NCBI RefSeq assembly: GCF_017591425.1
Contig: NW_024466512.1
Span: 17,983,001-18,047,000 of the forward strand
DNA from: Ochotona curzoniae
Lineage: Eukaryota > Chordata > Mammalia > Lagomorpha > Ochotonidae
Length of the DNA: 64,000 bases
Direction of reading: 5' to 3'
The first letter of the stretch is position 1. Each line of letters begins with the position of its first letter. Position numbers and translations under genes: made by a program. Positions 11,471-22,600 of this stretch are shown in pieces. The notes beneath the pieces were generated by a model. The model was not told the origin of the DNA. It worked only from the letters and a program-made list of their open reading frames with translations, and made no database searches.

Positions 11471-11965
11471 GATTTAGGGATTTGAGTATTTTATCTTTTT
11501 TTTTTTGTCTTGGTCTAGCCATGATTTTGTTAACTGAATATACTTTTAAAGAATCAACATTTGATTGATAAATTTCCTCTACTGTTTACTTCTACATTTC
11601 TTTTATTTATTTCCTTATACACATTGTGGATTTAGTTGTTATTTTAAAATTTCTTTCCATAGCAAGTTATCAATTTGATATCTTTCTTAAATACAGATAC
11701 TTATAATTGAACATTTCTGTATCAGTATTTTAACTTGTCATGCTTTAGTGTATTTAAATTTTCAAAGGCTTTCTGTTTCTCTATTTCCTTTGTTTATTTA
11801 GCATTATGTGATCTAATTTATACATCGTTTTGAATTTTTAAGTTTTTTGGTTATTGAGTTCTTGCTTCATTCCAGTGTGGTCAAAGAATATACTTTATGG
11901 TTTTAAAGTGTTTAAATTTATTCAGTCTTATTTTATGGATTAGCATTGAATCTGGGCAAAAGTTA
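11471..11965 (-). mobile_element. Old L1 remnant, continued
   Basis: The older antisense L1 continues past the nested insertion. CATTCCAGTGTGGTCAAAGA and the following TATACTTTATGGTTTTAAAG correspond to the complement of the 5' half of ORF2 (endonuclease/linker side). Confidence 0.7.
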
Positions 11966-12216
11966 CTTTCTTTTTTAAAAATTTTATTACTTTTTAATTT
12001 TATTGTATAATTGCATAGGGTCTAGGATTTCCTTACCCCTCCCCAAATTCCCAACCCATGGTTGATTTTCCCCATATTATTACAGTAGTCTGGACCTTAA
12101 TAAGCAGTCATGTCTATCTACATTAGAGAAAAAAGGATATTAATTCACCAATTAGATGGAGTGATGTGTAAATATCTTATAATTTGGTTGTGTTAGTGGT
12201 TTTATATGTGTGTGTT
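11966..12216 (-). mobile_element. L1 3'UTR fragment
   Basis: TAGGATTTCCTTACCCCTCC and CCAACCCATGGTTGATTTTC repeat the C-rich 3'UTR motif also seen near 10950, 13030, 21760 and 25800. It is the 3' tip of another antisense L1, truncated early. Confidence 0.7.
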
Positions 12217-12360
12217 TGTTGTGGTGCTAAAACAGAATGTCTGAGGTTGAATAACACATAAAAACAGAAATGTATTTTCTTATAGTTCTGGGGATTGAAA
12301 AATCCAAGATCCAATTACCACCATCTGACAAAAGTCTTTTTACTGATGTGTCACATAAGT
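12217..12360 (-). mobile_element. MLT1-type LTR, part 1
   Basis: The text AACAGAAATGTATTTTCTTA, TAGTTCTGGGGATTG and AATCCAAGATCCAA is the complement of the 3' half of a MaLR (ERVL-related) MLT1 LTR. It is interrupted by a SINE and continues at 12715. Only LTR sequence is present, with no viral genes. Confidence 0.7.
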
Positions 12361-12714
12361 TGTAAGGAAGAAAAAAAAAAAAGGAGGACATACTTCTGAA
12401 TGTACTTTTTGTGATGGTTATATATCTGAAAAGCAGAAACACAAAAAATGAGTCTTTCATCTGCATATTGACACCACAAATACCTACCACATCCAGTGCT
12501 GGGCCAGGCTGAGACAAGAATTGGAGATGCTTTCTGTTTGTCCCACAGTGGGTGGCAGAGACACAAGTGCTCACACTGTCTGTCATCTGTTGTCTCTCTG
12601 TGCCCGAGAAGGAGGCTGGGCCACAGATGAAGATGGGACCTGACCCAGGCACTTCCTTATTGGGTGCAGTTGTTTGAAACAGGAGCTTAATTAACGGTGC
12701 CACTGTACCCACTA
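12361..12714 (-). mobile_element. CSINE inside the MLT1 LTR
   Basis: An A-rich patch at 12370-12383 precedes a diverged minus copy with GAGTCTTTCATCTGCATATT, CCAGTGCTGGGCCAGGCTGA and the head complement AACGGTGCCACTGTACCCAC. A 163-codon minus frame spans it but is not a gene. Confidence 0.72.
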
Positions 12715-12845
12715 GCATTAATCCATGAGTGGTACCCCACCTTGTGACTTAATTAGTACAGGTCTCATCTGTAACACTTCACACTGGGATTAGACTTCAA
12801 ACAATGAATTTTGCAGAGGACACACTCAAACCACTGTGCACTGTT
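12715..12845 (-). mobile_element. MLT1-type LTR, part 2
   Basis: It resumes the LTR: ATTAATCCATGAGTGGTACC, TTGTGACTTAATTAGTACAG, GATTAGACTTCAAACAATGA and the end GACACACTCAAACCAC. These follow the order of the complement of an MLT1 5' half. Confidence 0.75.
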
Positions 12846-14900
12846 TAACTTCTCTATATGATTTTGTTTTCCTACTCATTCTGCCAATTATGCAATTGAG
12901 GTATTAAAGCATTAAATTATTGTTAAACTGCTTTCTTTTCCCTTCAATTCTTTTTTAAAATATTGCTTCTTTTTAAAAATCATCTTTATTTGTTATTATT
13001 ATCATTTTACAATACAGTTAGAGAAGCTCCTGGGATTTCCCTTATCCCCTCCCCAATTTCCCCTCACTTCATGAATTTTAGGGCTCCTCTGTTATATCAA
13101 TGCTTGGCAATAAGTGTATCTTCAGAATTGATTGATGCTATTAGAAAATACTATTAGAAAATATTCCTCTAGGAGCACTTTTGCTTAACTTCACTTTTGC
13201 TTTCTATTAGTGTAGCTTCTTAGTTTATCATTGCTTCAGTTTTACTCATTTTTCTCCATCCCGTTGTTTTTCTCTATTCTGAGAAGACTGTATTGCTACA
13301 ATTATATTTCTTTTAACTATGTTTTTAAGTTTAATAAAAACATCAAGTAGTTTCTGATCAAATTGTTTAATACACTCACATGATGGTATTGTTTATGTCT
13401 GTTATTCTACTTTGTTATATTGCATATAATTTTGTCTGCTATTCCTATTTTCTGCTTTTTCCATTAAATTTTTGTGTAAGATTCTAAATATTTTAGTTTT
13501 TTAATGTTTAAAAATTATTTTCATCACCAACTTATAGATTACCATATGTGTGTTATCAGAATCTATACCATGTTATCCTAACAATTACAGTGACATAGAA
13601 AAATGATTACTAGTTGATTCATTTCTTCTTCCTTCCTTTCTGTACAATTATTGCTATAGTATTACTTTTTTTTTACAAACCAAAGAGTGGGGCATTATAA
13701 ATATAATTTTATGCATAAAACTGAGAGAGGATTTCAAGTATATATTTACACAGTCTATTACATTATCCTTGTTTTCATCTATTTCTGGCTGACTTTTTTC
13801 CTGTGAGTACAAAATACCACCCATATCGTTTGGATACTTCAGTACATTATGCATTTATTTGACTTTGGTGCTATTGTCCAGTGTATCATACTTCTGTTCC
13901 TCATCCACTCAATACAAATAATGTGATTGTATATGAGTTCATAGTGTGGTATATAATTACTTTTCCCATGAATTAAGAGAGGAGAGGAAGCTAAACATGC
14001 ATTTATGCTGTATTCTGTAATTACCCAATTACCTGTCCCAATGCTCATCTCTTCTTCCTGTGGCCTGGAATTAACTGTCTAGTCACTTGCTTTCAGCCTA
14101 GGGAAATGTCTCAATATTATGAGATGTGTCTGATACCAACACTCCCAGTTCTCTGTGTTCTGAGAACATGTTTATTTTATCCTCATTTTTGTCAGCTGGG
14201 CTATGTGAATATACAGTTATTGTTGGCATAGTCCCTGTTCACTGATCTTGAATTTTGCTGATTCTGTTTTCCCGTGAACTTGAATATAGATGATCTTGGC
14301 CTTACAATGGGTCAACACAGGATGCTGTTCTTCCTTTACGGGGTGAAAGTAACGTGCATAGAATGGAAACCATAGTACAGATTTTGACTTTTGATCTTGA
14401 TCTGGGCTAGCAATGTGCTGTTAAAAATGTTCTCTTACTGTATTCGGTATCTCCAGCAAGCTGTAGCCCCCCAAAGCTGCATGGTGACCAGGCGCGTAGG
14501 TTGTCCTCTGAGAGTGTCACAGTGATATGGCACTGTGTTGCTAAGCTATCTTTTGTAGGTGAGTTCTCTCAATTGTTATTTATGTGGATGTGGATTAATT
14601 TGCTTGACACCCTATCTTAAATCGAGGAATGTCCCTAATCCCTCATTTAGTTGTTCAAATTTTTCCTCAAAAATTTTCATTTGGTTTCCTTTAAATGTGG
14701 CTTCCATCTCTATGTGATCTCTTCTGGTAAAAAAATAATCATCATGATTACTTTTCAAATCTTTCAGTATTGCGCCATCAGTTATTTTAACATTTATAAT
14801 AGATGTATTGAACTCTGTGATTTTCTCTGTTCAATCTGACCCCTAACTTGCAGGTAGATTTCTTTGCCCGTGTTTATTCCTGCAGATGGTTCATACGTAC
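12846..14900 (-). mobile_element. Old L1/HAL1-like sequence with a nested L1 tip
   Basis: Near 12895-12950, TGAGGTATTAAAGCATTAAA and CTTTTCCCTTCAATTC fit the complement of L1 ORF2 near its 5' end. At 12970-13110 another C-rich L1 3'UTR tip is inserted (CCTTATCCCCTCCCCAATTT). The remainder to 14900 is T-rich, with ORF1/HAL1-like phrases near 14640-14700, but heavily decayed. Boundaries are approximate and parts may be unrelated. Confidence 0.4.
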
Positions 14901-16080
14901 CTGTTTCTTTGCAGGTCTCACGAGTTTACATTGAAAAATGGATGTTTCCACTAATGTATGGATTAATATTATCTTTTTCACACATCAACATTTTTCTTAC
15001 AAATTTGAATTTATATAAATGAATGTATGTGTGCATGTGCATGACTATAAAAATCAACGTGACAGAATTTTTTCTGGAAAATTACTCCTAGGAGAGGTAG
15101 AATACAAGTTTACTCTTTTGATTACTTTAAAGTACAAACCACCCTGAAGAATACTAATGCTTGCGTTTAAACATTTATATCCCCCAATTCCAGTAGGGCA
15201 AGAAATTTTGTTATATCTTCATGATTTATGTGCTTTGAATTTCATGTATAAAAGAGGAATGATTTGGAAGGGCTATACTGTAGTCTTGAAGGTATTTTTT
15301 CTTGCATTTGCTTCATTGCTCTATGCTTTTAGCTAACATGTCTTATTTTTGCCATGCTCACATCAATAATTATGAAAGATGAGACCTCAAGGATACAAGC
15401 TTCCTTTTCAGTTTCAGATCTGGTTCTGTGTCTATTACTTTCACAAATTTGGTACCAGAGGAAATAAGGAGCAGGAATAAATACCACTATTTTTCATGAA
15501 AGTTTCAAAATCCCCACAATTTCTGGCTTATTTTTTGACCTCTTATTTCACACTTGCCTAAATATTTATTCAGAAATGAAACACTGAGGGATTGATGACT
15601 GTACACCTGATATTGTGGTTTGTTTCATATCTTGGGTTTTATTGTTTATAGGAAATATACTCATGTACTCAATGGTAACCATATTGTTGTAACACCAAAT
15701 ATAGTTATTATTGCACACATCAGAAAATCAAGAGTAGATGTGAAGCAAGAACATTTTAAGCATCCCTATCCCCGATCACTTATAATGTAAGGATCAGGTA
15801 TTTTGAACTTGAATCTTCAAGAGAAAATTAGCTTAGTAGTGAGAGGAAAAATAACCCTGGGCGTCTTGTATTATAAGCTATTTATCTTTTTACTAATTTC
15901 AAATCAAAATCCTCAGTTTTGACAAGATAGTGCACATGGAGAAGACAACAAGGCTTCTTGCTTGAAGAAGTCTTGATGACCTGAATATTCTGCTAAAAAT
16001 TTTACGCATGGCTTTAGCTGGGTATTGCCCTACCAAGTGTTTCATCAGACCCCCTTGCAGATTGTTTTCCATCTTAGTTG
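14901..16080. other. Unassigned AT-rich sequence
   Basis: I found neither a repeat I can name nor an exon. The 15640-15720 segment (CAATGGTAACCATATTGTTG) has the feel of an old repeat but I could not place it. Confidence 0.4.
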
Positions 16081-17160
16081 AACATGGATTTCTTTATCAC
16101 ATGAATTTGCTTCTGTGTGTTTTTGAGCAATATTATGATTATGCTTTTTAAAGATTTCAAAGATTTCATCATCTTCACATTCTGTTTTTCCTCACCTTCT
16201 AATATGGATGTTTTGTCATGTGTCTTTTGGGAAGTCACATTGTCCTTTTTATTCATGCTTGTTGTATTTCTGTTTGTAAGATTTTGCATAAACAATTTTT
16301 TTTCTGTTGTTTTCCCCTGCATCAGCTTTTGTTTTTGAAATAGACCTTCGCTGTTCTGGGGAATATCTGTTCTTTCAGTAGCTATCAAGCGGCATGTGCT
16401 GAGTGCAAAGAGAGCACCCTTCCAGTGCTTGGAGGTGTAGTAACACTCCAGGGAGACACCCAAGTTGGACATGGATTTCTCTTTCTCAGCAAGTAGGAAG
16501 GAATGGTCATATTGGCTGGCATGATCGTAGTATAAGTCTCTCCTTCAAGGTCAACCAACACGCAAAGTGAACCCACCTTTACGCCTAGGCACCAGACACA
16601 GAGCTGCCTTAACTACACAATGGATCCATTTGCTACACAATGTGAGCACAGATCAGTGAACCTCTGAATCCAGACACAGAAACTGCCCAAAGTCCTGGCC
16701 AAGCTCCAATGCACACGTACAGAATTCCCACAGCCACAGAGTGTAGAGTGCCCACTCTCAGCCCTACAAACTTTCGCTATACACTGAAAAAGCAGTAGCA
16801 TTCCCAGAGATGCTTCCTAACCAATAGGGGTCTGTCAGTGCTCTGCCTTGGTGAGTGAAGTCTGGATATCATACTAGAGTGAGGGAGAGTTTCATTAGCC
16901 TAAGTGAATGCTATGCACCACCACCCCAACTCTCCTACCAGACAAAGTCAGTGGCACCTGTGGTTCCATCACTCTAACAGAATACCCCAGGCATGCGCAG
17001 ATACAGCATCTTGCACTTGCTGTGTTTATTTGGTGTTTCCTTCCTGCTGATTGTCAGGTGTCATGCTTCAAGACAATTGTCATCCTCTCCAGCTGTTACA
17101 GGAGTCCCGCAGTTTTCTGCTCATTGATGTGTAATTTTCAATGCCTTCTTATATATTAAT
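16081..17160 (-). mobile_element. Possible L1 5' region, antisense
   Basis: A T-rich left half (GTCTTTTGGGAAGTCACATT, TTTTTATTCATGCTTGTTG) passes into a GC-richer right half (16380-17110). This layout resembles the complement of an L1 ORF1 leader and 5'UTR. Antisense ORF2 follows at 17161, which is the wrong order for one intact element, so two insertions or a rearrangement would be needed. A 132-codon minus frame (16074-16472) shows no recognised domain. Confidence 0.3.
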
Positions 17161-17600
17161 TTATTTTTTATCTTTATTTTTCCTTTGGATTTTAAACTTT
17201 TCTATGTGCTTTTGCTTCTTTAGGAAAAATTTGGGAGTCATTGCTTTAGTGATAATTTTTTTAGGTATTTTATTGCCAACATAATTGGTATTTTTTTAAA
17301 AATCTTTTTTGATCATTCGTTCTTAGTGCATGGTAACACAAGCTGACTTTTCAATGTTGACTTTGTATCCTATAGATTTATTGAGATTGTTTTTTATCTA
17401 ACAGTTTTTGGTGGGCTATTTATGGCTTTCTACAAAAAAGATCATTCCATTGACAAGCTAAGGCAATATAATTTCTTTCTGATTGATTGGGTTTTGTGTG
17501 CTTTTCACAACTAATTGTTTCATTAAACTTCTGATAATGTATTGAAAAAAGAGTTAATGTGAATACCTTTGACTTTTTAATAACTACAGAGTAAAACAAT
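17161..17600 (-). mobile_element. L1 ORF2 RT-region remnant
   Basis: TCAATGTTGACTTTGTATCC, TAACAGTTTTTGGTGGGCTA and AAGATCATTCCATTGACAAG follow the complement of the L1 RT region in the correct order. The copy is old and frameless. Confidence 0.8.
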
Positions 17601-17639
17601 AACCATTATTAAATGAAATTGTCTTCTACGGCTGACAAG

Positions 17640-17815
17640 ATTCTGAGTGTTTTCTTATTACATTGCATCCTAACCTAATAAATCACTCTTATTGTCACCA
17701 TTTTAATAACTCTCAGAGAAATAGGGTAACTTAGCCAAAATGATAACAATATACACATTTAAATCCATAGTTAAATCTAGATCCTTCTCTCCATCACACT
17801 GTTCAGGCTCCTTCC
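17640..17815 (-). mobile_element. MIR SINE, antisense
   Basis: ACCATTTTAATAACTCTCAG, GAGAAATAGGGTAACTTAGC, ATTTAAATCCATAGTTAAAT and CATCACACTGTTCAGGCTCC follow the complement of the MIR core. This is an ancient element shared by mammals. Confidence 0.65.
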
Positions 17816-18866
17816 CTTCCTCTTGCCATGCCTGGTGGCAGCCACTGGTTGGCATTCCTGAGTCTGCTGCTGTTTCACCCCAGTGTCCTCTTCCTGTGGC
17901 ACCTGCCCCATCATCTTTGTGTCTCTGCATCTTCTGATGGCTTCCACAGTGCTTCAGGCACAGGACTTAAGTTCCTGGTCTCTGGAGTGACCTGATCAAA
18001 TTATGTGTGCAAAGACCTTATTTCCAGTCTTGGTCACATTTTAGATGTTAGAGTTTAAGATTATAGCTATTCTTTGCAAAAAGCACTGTATAAACCACAT
18101 TCCCTCCCCATTTATTGTTAGTCATGATTTTCTTAAAATTGTGTTTGGATTAGCTGTCTCCAGGATGGTTGTTATGTTTCACATAGGATGCAAAATGGAC
18201 AATATAACTGTCTAAGGATTTAAAAAAAAAATCAGTGGGTAGAACAAAATCTTCAATTGCTGTATTTCTGAGGCTAATTCCTCCAGCAGGTATTCGATTT
18301 ATTCCTTAAAAATGTGGGCAACAAGAAGACTTCTTGCATACAATCTAACTTCAAAACAGTTTGTGGTGAACAGAATTAAAAGATTATTTCAGGATAGAAA
18401 ATATTTGAAGGATATGCCTGGTCTTTTCACAAAATGCATTTTGTATGAAATTTTTGATGACCGCTCTTAAAACTTAAAATTTAGTAAGTAAAAGTCCCTA
18501 AACTTATGTACAGTTTGAGAGGATAATATAATGTTATCTTTCCTCATGCAGTGCACAGCACTAATACTTAATGATCGTTAAACGAACAAGTGCCATCTGC
18601 CTTTGAAATGTCTCCGCATGATTTGAGGAAGCCTGAGAAATACCATGGCGCTTCACTATTTCATTCTTACATTTCTGTTCATTTATTTATCATCTGTCTT
18701 GTTCCAACAGTGATTTAAAGTGCTATAAAATGCACACAAAAAGCGATAATAAATGTAAACTAAGGAAGAGAGTGAAGGGATTTATACAATAATAGTTTGG
18801 GAACTGGGCCCTTGCTAATAAATGTATTTCATTTTGCTTGATCATCTTGGGATCCCTGTCAATTAA
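17816..18866. other. Unassigned sequence
   Basis: About 1 kb with no named repeat. Opposed 65- and 75-codon frames at 17703-17937 overlap the MIR end and are not convincing as coding. A short MIR-like phrase may lie near 18550-18590. Confidence 0.4.
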
Positions 18867-18882
18867 AGTTTGTATAATTTTA

Positions 18883-19208
18883 TTTTATTATTTTTTTAAT
18901 TTATTTTTTAATTGGAAAGGCGGATATACAGAGAGGAGAGACAGAGAGGAAGATCTTCCGTCCGATGATTCACTCCCCAAGTGAGCGCAACGGGCCGATA
19001 CTATGCCGATCAGAAGCCAGGAGCCTCTTCCGGGTCTCCCACGCGGATGCAGGTTCCCAAAGCTTTGGGCCGTCCTCCACTGCTTTCCCAGGCCACAGGC
19101 AGGGAGCTGGAAGGGAAGCGGGGCTGCCGGGATTAGAACCGGCACCCATATGGGATCCCAGGTGTGCAAGGCGAGGACCTTAACCACTTGCACCACCGCG
19201 CTGGGCCC
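18883..19208 (-). mobile_element. Young CSINE with target-site duplication
   Basis: One of the best-preserved copies. The order is TTGGAAAGGCGGATATACAG, GATCTTCCGTCCGATGATTC, CGGGTCTCCCACGCGG, CCGGGATTAGAACCGGC (B-box complement) and CACCGCGCTGGGCCC. The flanks AGTTTGTATAATTTTA (18867-18882) and AGTTTATAGAATTTTA (19209-19224) form a 16-bp duplication with two differences. Confidence 0.96.
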
Positions 19209-19322
19209 AGTTTATAGAATTTTAAAGCATCAGAGCTTGATGTAATCTGAGTATCATCTAGTTATTTTAACTGTAGCATAGGTATCTATGCTTTAATGAG
19301 ATGTCAGATATTTGAAAAGGAG

Positions 19323-19325
<3 letters not shown>

Positions 19326-19353
<28 letters not shown>
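19326..19353. repeat. T28 homopolymer
   Basis: 28 uninterrupted T residues. Unlike other long T-runs here it is not followed by a CSINE or an L1 3'UTR that I can identify. Confidence 0.95.
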
Positions 19354-19356
<3 letters not shown>

Positions 19357-19561
19357 TAGAAATCCTATGCCCAATGAGCTGGACTGCAGGCAATGAGAAC
19401 TGAACCTCAAAAAGTAAGGTCCCTATGGTCATGTGTCCAACATGCCATAAGGTACCATAACCCAACATTGACATGAGTCTGCAAACAGTCTTCTATTTGC
19501 TGAAAGTTGCTGTGAGAAGCTCTGTTGCTTATGTGATTGTGAATTTTGTTAAAATTCAGTG

Positions 19562-19745
19562 TTTGGGTGCAGGAGGTGGTTAAGATGCAGGTTAAGCTAC
19601 CCAAGTCCCACATTCAGTTGCCAGCTCCAGCTCCTGATTCCAGCTATGTCTCAATGCAGATCCTGTGGTGATGAAGTAATTGAATTCCTGCCACCCCTTG
19701 TCTTCAGCCCTAGTCTAGCTGTGGCCTCCGCAGGCATTTAGGGGA
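19562..19745 (+). mobile_element. CSINE fragment, old
   Basis: GGGTGCAGGAGGTGGTTAAG, ACCCAAGTCCCACATTCAGT, GCCAGCTCCAGCTCCTGATT and GCAGGCATTTAGGGGATA align in order with an early CSINE. It has internal losses and no A-rich tail. Confidence 0.6.
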
Positions 19746-21554
19746 TACCCTAGCGGACTGAATGATTCCCAGGAGACCAAGAAGCAGAAAATCTGTAATT
19801 ACTTTTTTTGCTTCCATGTTGATCTGTGTGATACCTGTTCTGTAATGGGGGACGTTTGTTAGTTGAGGATCCCTGTTTTTCTTTTCAATGGTGCTAGAGA
19901 AAGTAAGTTTGTTTTGTCTCCAGTTTTTTCCTGTGACTTTTTGTCCCAGAAAGGCCAAGGAGTCACCAGTTCATATTTATGGCATTTCAGCAATAATGTC
20001 TGAGTCAAGAAAAGCAGTTCTATGGCGAACAGGTGGAATGGCAGGTTTGAGAACGTTATGCATCCTGGAAGTTTGTTTTTCTCTTGTTGTGGCTCAACCT
20101 AAGGTTACATTTTAGAGAATCCAGTTTGAACGCCACATGTTACATCCTCCCGTTACCCTTGCATCAGCACTTTGTCTCTGCTGGTGTTGGAAGCTGAGCT
20201 TCTGAGCATCTCAGATTATACTGCTACTACTTCTTCCTTTTTCGGATTTATCTTTTGTATTTGACAGTGTTATTGGGTTGGGGGAGGGGAGCAGGGAGAG
20301 AGAGATAGCATCTGAACACTACAGTGCCTATGTCAAATCCACTCTGCTGTCTGCTTTTGTAAAGTTTTATCGGCTATCGTTTGTTAGCATGAGATTACTT
20401 GCAAATGCCAAAATGAGTTTGGATATCTGCCACAGAGCATATTTTGCCTCGGTAGCTTACAATATGTCCTCTGATCCTTTATAAACAGTTTGCTTATTCA
20501 CACTTTAGAAACTATAAACATCCCTTACAATCAAGATTCTGTTGATTTAGTCTCTTTTTTTTTGTATTCTATGCAAAAAGTATTACCTAATTTTAGATTC
20601 ATACTGAGGTTTGTAAATAGAAAACTTAATCCAGTACATTCTAAAACAATCAGTGATGTTTTTATTTTGTTGTTGTCATTCTGCTGAGGCTTTGAATATT
20701 CATTTTCTTCCTGAAAGCTGACAGATAATTATAAATTGAAATGGCATATCCTATGAAAATATAGATGCAGTTCTCCATTTAAATGTAAGAACCTGAAGAT
20801 ACAAATGCGCCTTTGATTTGCAAACTGACATTTGCAAGCCTTTAATGAATTATCTATGAGAAAAATTTTGAAGGATTCACACTCTTGAGTTTTTGTGCCT
20901 ACACTGGCTCTACGAGAAGAAGCTAAGGAAATAGGTTTGTTTTTTTGTGGACTTACTCATGGAATTAGTTTCTTAGTAATTGACAAAGTCTTGAATTATT
21001 TTCTGAGAAATTGCTTAACAAACCCAAGGAACATCCTGGCCCTGTTTATAAAGTCGACTTTATTTTTTTTTTCACCATTCAACCTGTGTTTTAAATAAGT
21101 AATACGTAGCTTTAAATTGTACTGTTTTCCTTCCAGTTTTCTCCTGGAACACTAATCAGCATTTCAGTGACTTAAGTTATTTTCTTAGACAGTAATTGCC
21201 TTGTTATTAATTTTTGTGGTGATTAATTGCCACTACTGTGAAGCCATCCATTCTCCCTCATACTTATTGATCAAGCATATAATCATTTATTTAAAATCTC
21301 CATTTGATAGTAAATTCCACAAAATTAGATATTTGTTACATACTCTTCAAAATTTTTATTCATTGTGTATAATTGATCAACTTCTTATGCCAGTAGTGTG
21401 GTGAAAACAACAAGGCTTGAGTCCTCACAGAGCTTGTGGTTTAGTACCTAACACACAACTGGACTCCTAAGGATAGTACCGAGATACTTATTTAATAAAT
21501 TAATTTATGAGGAGTATTAGTACCTGGGACTATGTAAGTAACTATTACAAATAG
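19746..21554. other. Repeat-free stretch
   Basis: About 1.8 kb without a recognised transposon, apart from a short GGGAGAGAGAGA patch at about 20280-20310. Several frames of 60-75 codons show no motif. An enhancer-like segment near 20.8 kb is listed separately. Confidence 0.45.
20700..20880. promoter_or_regulatory. Candidate conserved regulatory element
   Basis: Two octamer-like ATTTGCAA words (20816-20823 and 20830-20837) sit 14 bp apart in the same orientation. Next to them are TAATGAATTAT (20843-20853) and AGATAATTATAAATTG upstream. This is the composition of a POU/homeodomain enhancer, but conservation was not tested. Confidence 0.25.
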
Positions 21555-21655
21555 TTTTTTCTTTTTACAAATGCTTATTTGAAAGAGAAAGGAAGAGATC
21601 TCTCACTTGTTAGACCCCACTCCAGCTACCTGCAGCACCTGGGGGGCATGGAGCC
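21555..21655 (-). mobile_element. CSINE 3' fragment
   Basis: ACAAATGCTTATTTGAAAGA and AGGAAGAGATCTCTCACTTG match the complement of a CSINE tail region. The rest of the SINE is missing. Confidence 0.5.
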
Positions 21656-21714
21656 ACAGAAAAGCCTAAACGCCAGGAAGTCACAGCTAATAGTAAAGGT
21701 TTCAGAAAAGCTTG

Positions 21715-22600
21715 TGTACTGGTTGATTTGATTTTGAATTGTACAGTGCAATTCTGTAGAGTCTGGGATTTTCCCCCTCCCAAATTCACAACCCCCAACT
21801 GATTTTCTCAACATATACACATTGTTACAATAGTATAGTCCTTCATAAGGAGTTATAATTCTGTCATTTAGGTGTGTAACAACATTGCTGGTCCAGACAA
21901 TGTCAGACAGTCCAGCATCCCATTGTCTAGATATGTACACCAGTTTCATTGGGAATCCATCTTTGATTTGGAAGTAGGGATGCATTTTGCATTGTATCTT
22001 CACATCTGGATATGGTAATCTCTATTACTCCATCACCATACATTTCCTTAAATGAGCAGCTACAAAATAAGGTCAACAACAGGTATGAAGTTAACACACT
22101 ACCACCACAACAAAAATAACAAAAAATTACAGTACCATGGAGTTGAAAAAACATACCACTGAATAACCAATGCATGGGTGATGAAAAGAAAACACAAAAG
22201 CCTAATTTGCATGATTATTTCCTTATTTTAGAGAGAACATGATATTTGTCCTTTTGGGATTGAGTTATTTCTCTGAGCAGAATGGCTTCTAGTTGTTACC
22301 ATTTGGTTGCATATGGTACAATTTCATTCTTTTTAGTATCTGATTAATATTCCATGGAGTAGATGTACCACAGTTTCTTTATGCACTCCTCTTTCTGGAG
22401 GGGTATCTAGATTGTTTCCGTATCTTTGCTTTTGTAGATTGTGCTACTGTAAATATAGGATTACACGTCCTCTTCTCATATCAGTTTCATTTCTTATGGG
22501 TATATTTCTGTGAGTGGCATAGCTGGGTCATAAGGCAGGACTTGTTACAATTCTCTAAGCACTCTTCCTACTGATTTCCATAACATGCTACAGAATGATC
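21715..22600 (-). mobile_element. L1 3' end: 3'UTR plus ORF2 tail
   Basis: The left part is lagomorph 3'UTR (GTCTGGGATTTTCCCCCTCC, CAACCCCCAACTGATTTTC). From about 22240 it is ORF2 3' coding sequence in complement (TAATATTCCATGGAGTAGAT, CATAGCTGGGTCATAAGGCA). The element is 5'-truncated and relatively young judged by its similarity to ORF2. It shares a long, colinear 3'UTR with the element at 25740. Confidence 0.9.

Noticed and set aside
12227..12718. 163-codon minus-strand open frame
   Set aside because: It runs across an MLT1 LTR and a CSINE, both identified from nucleotide motifs. The translation is repeat-derived.
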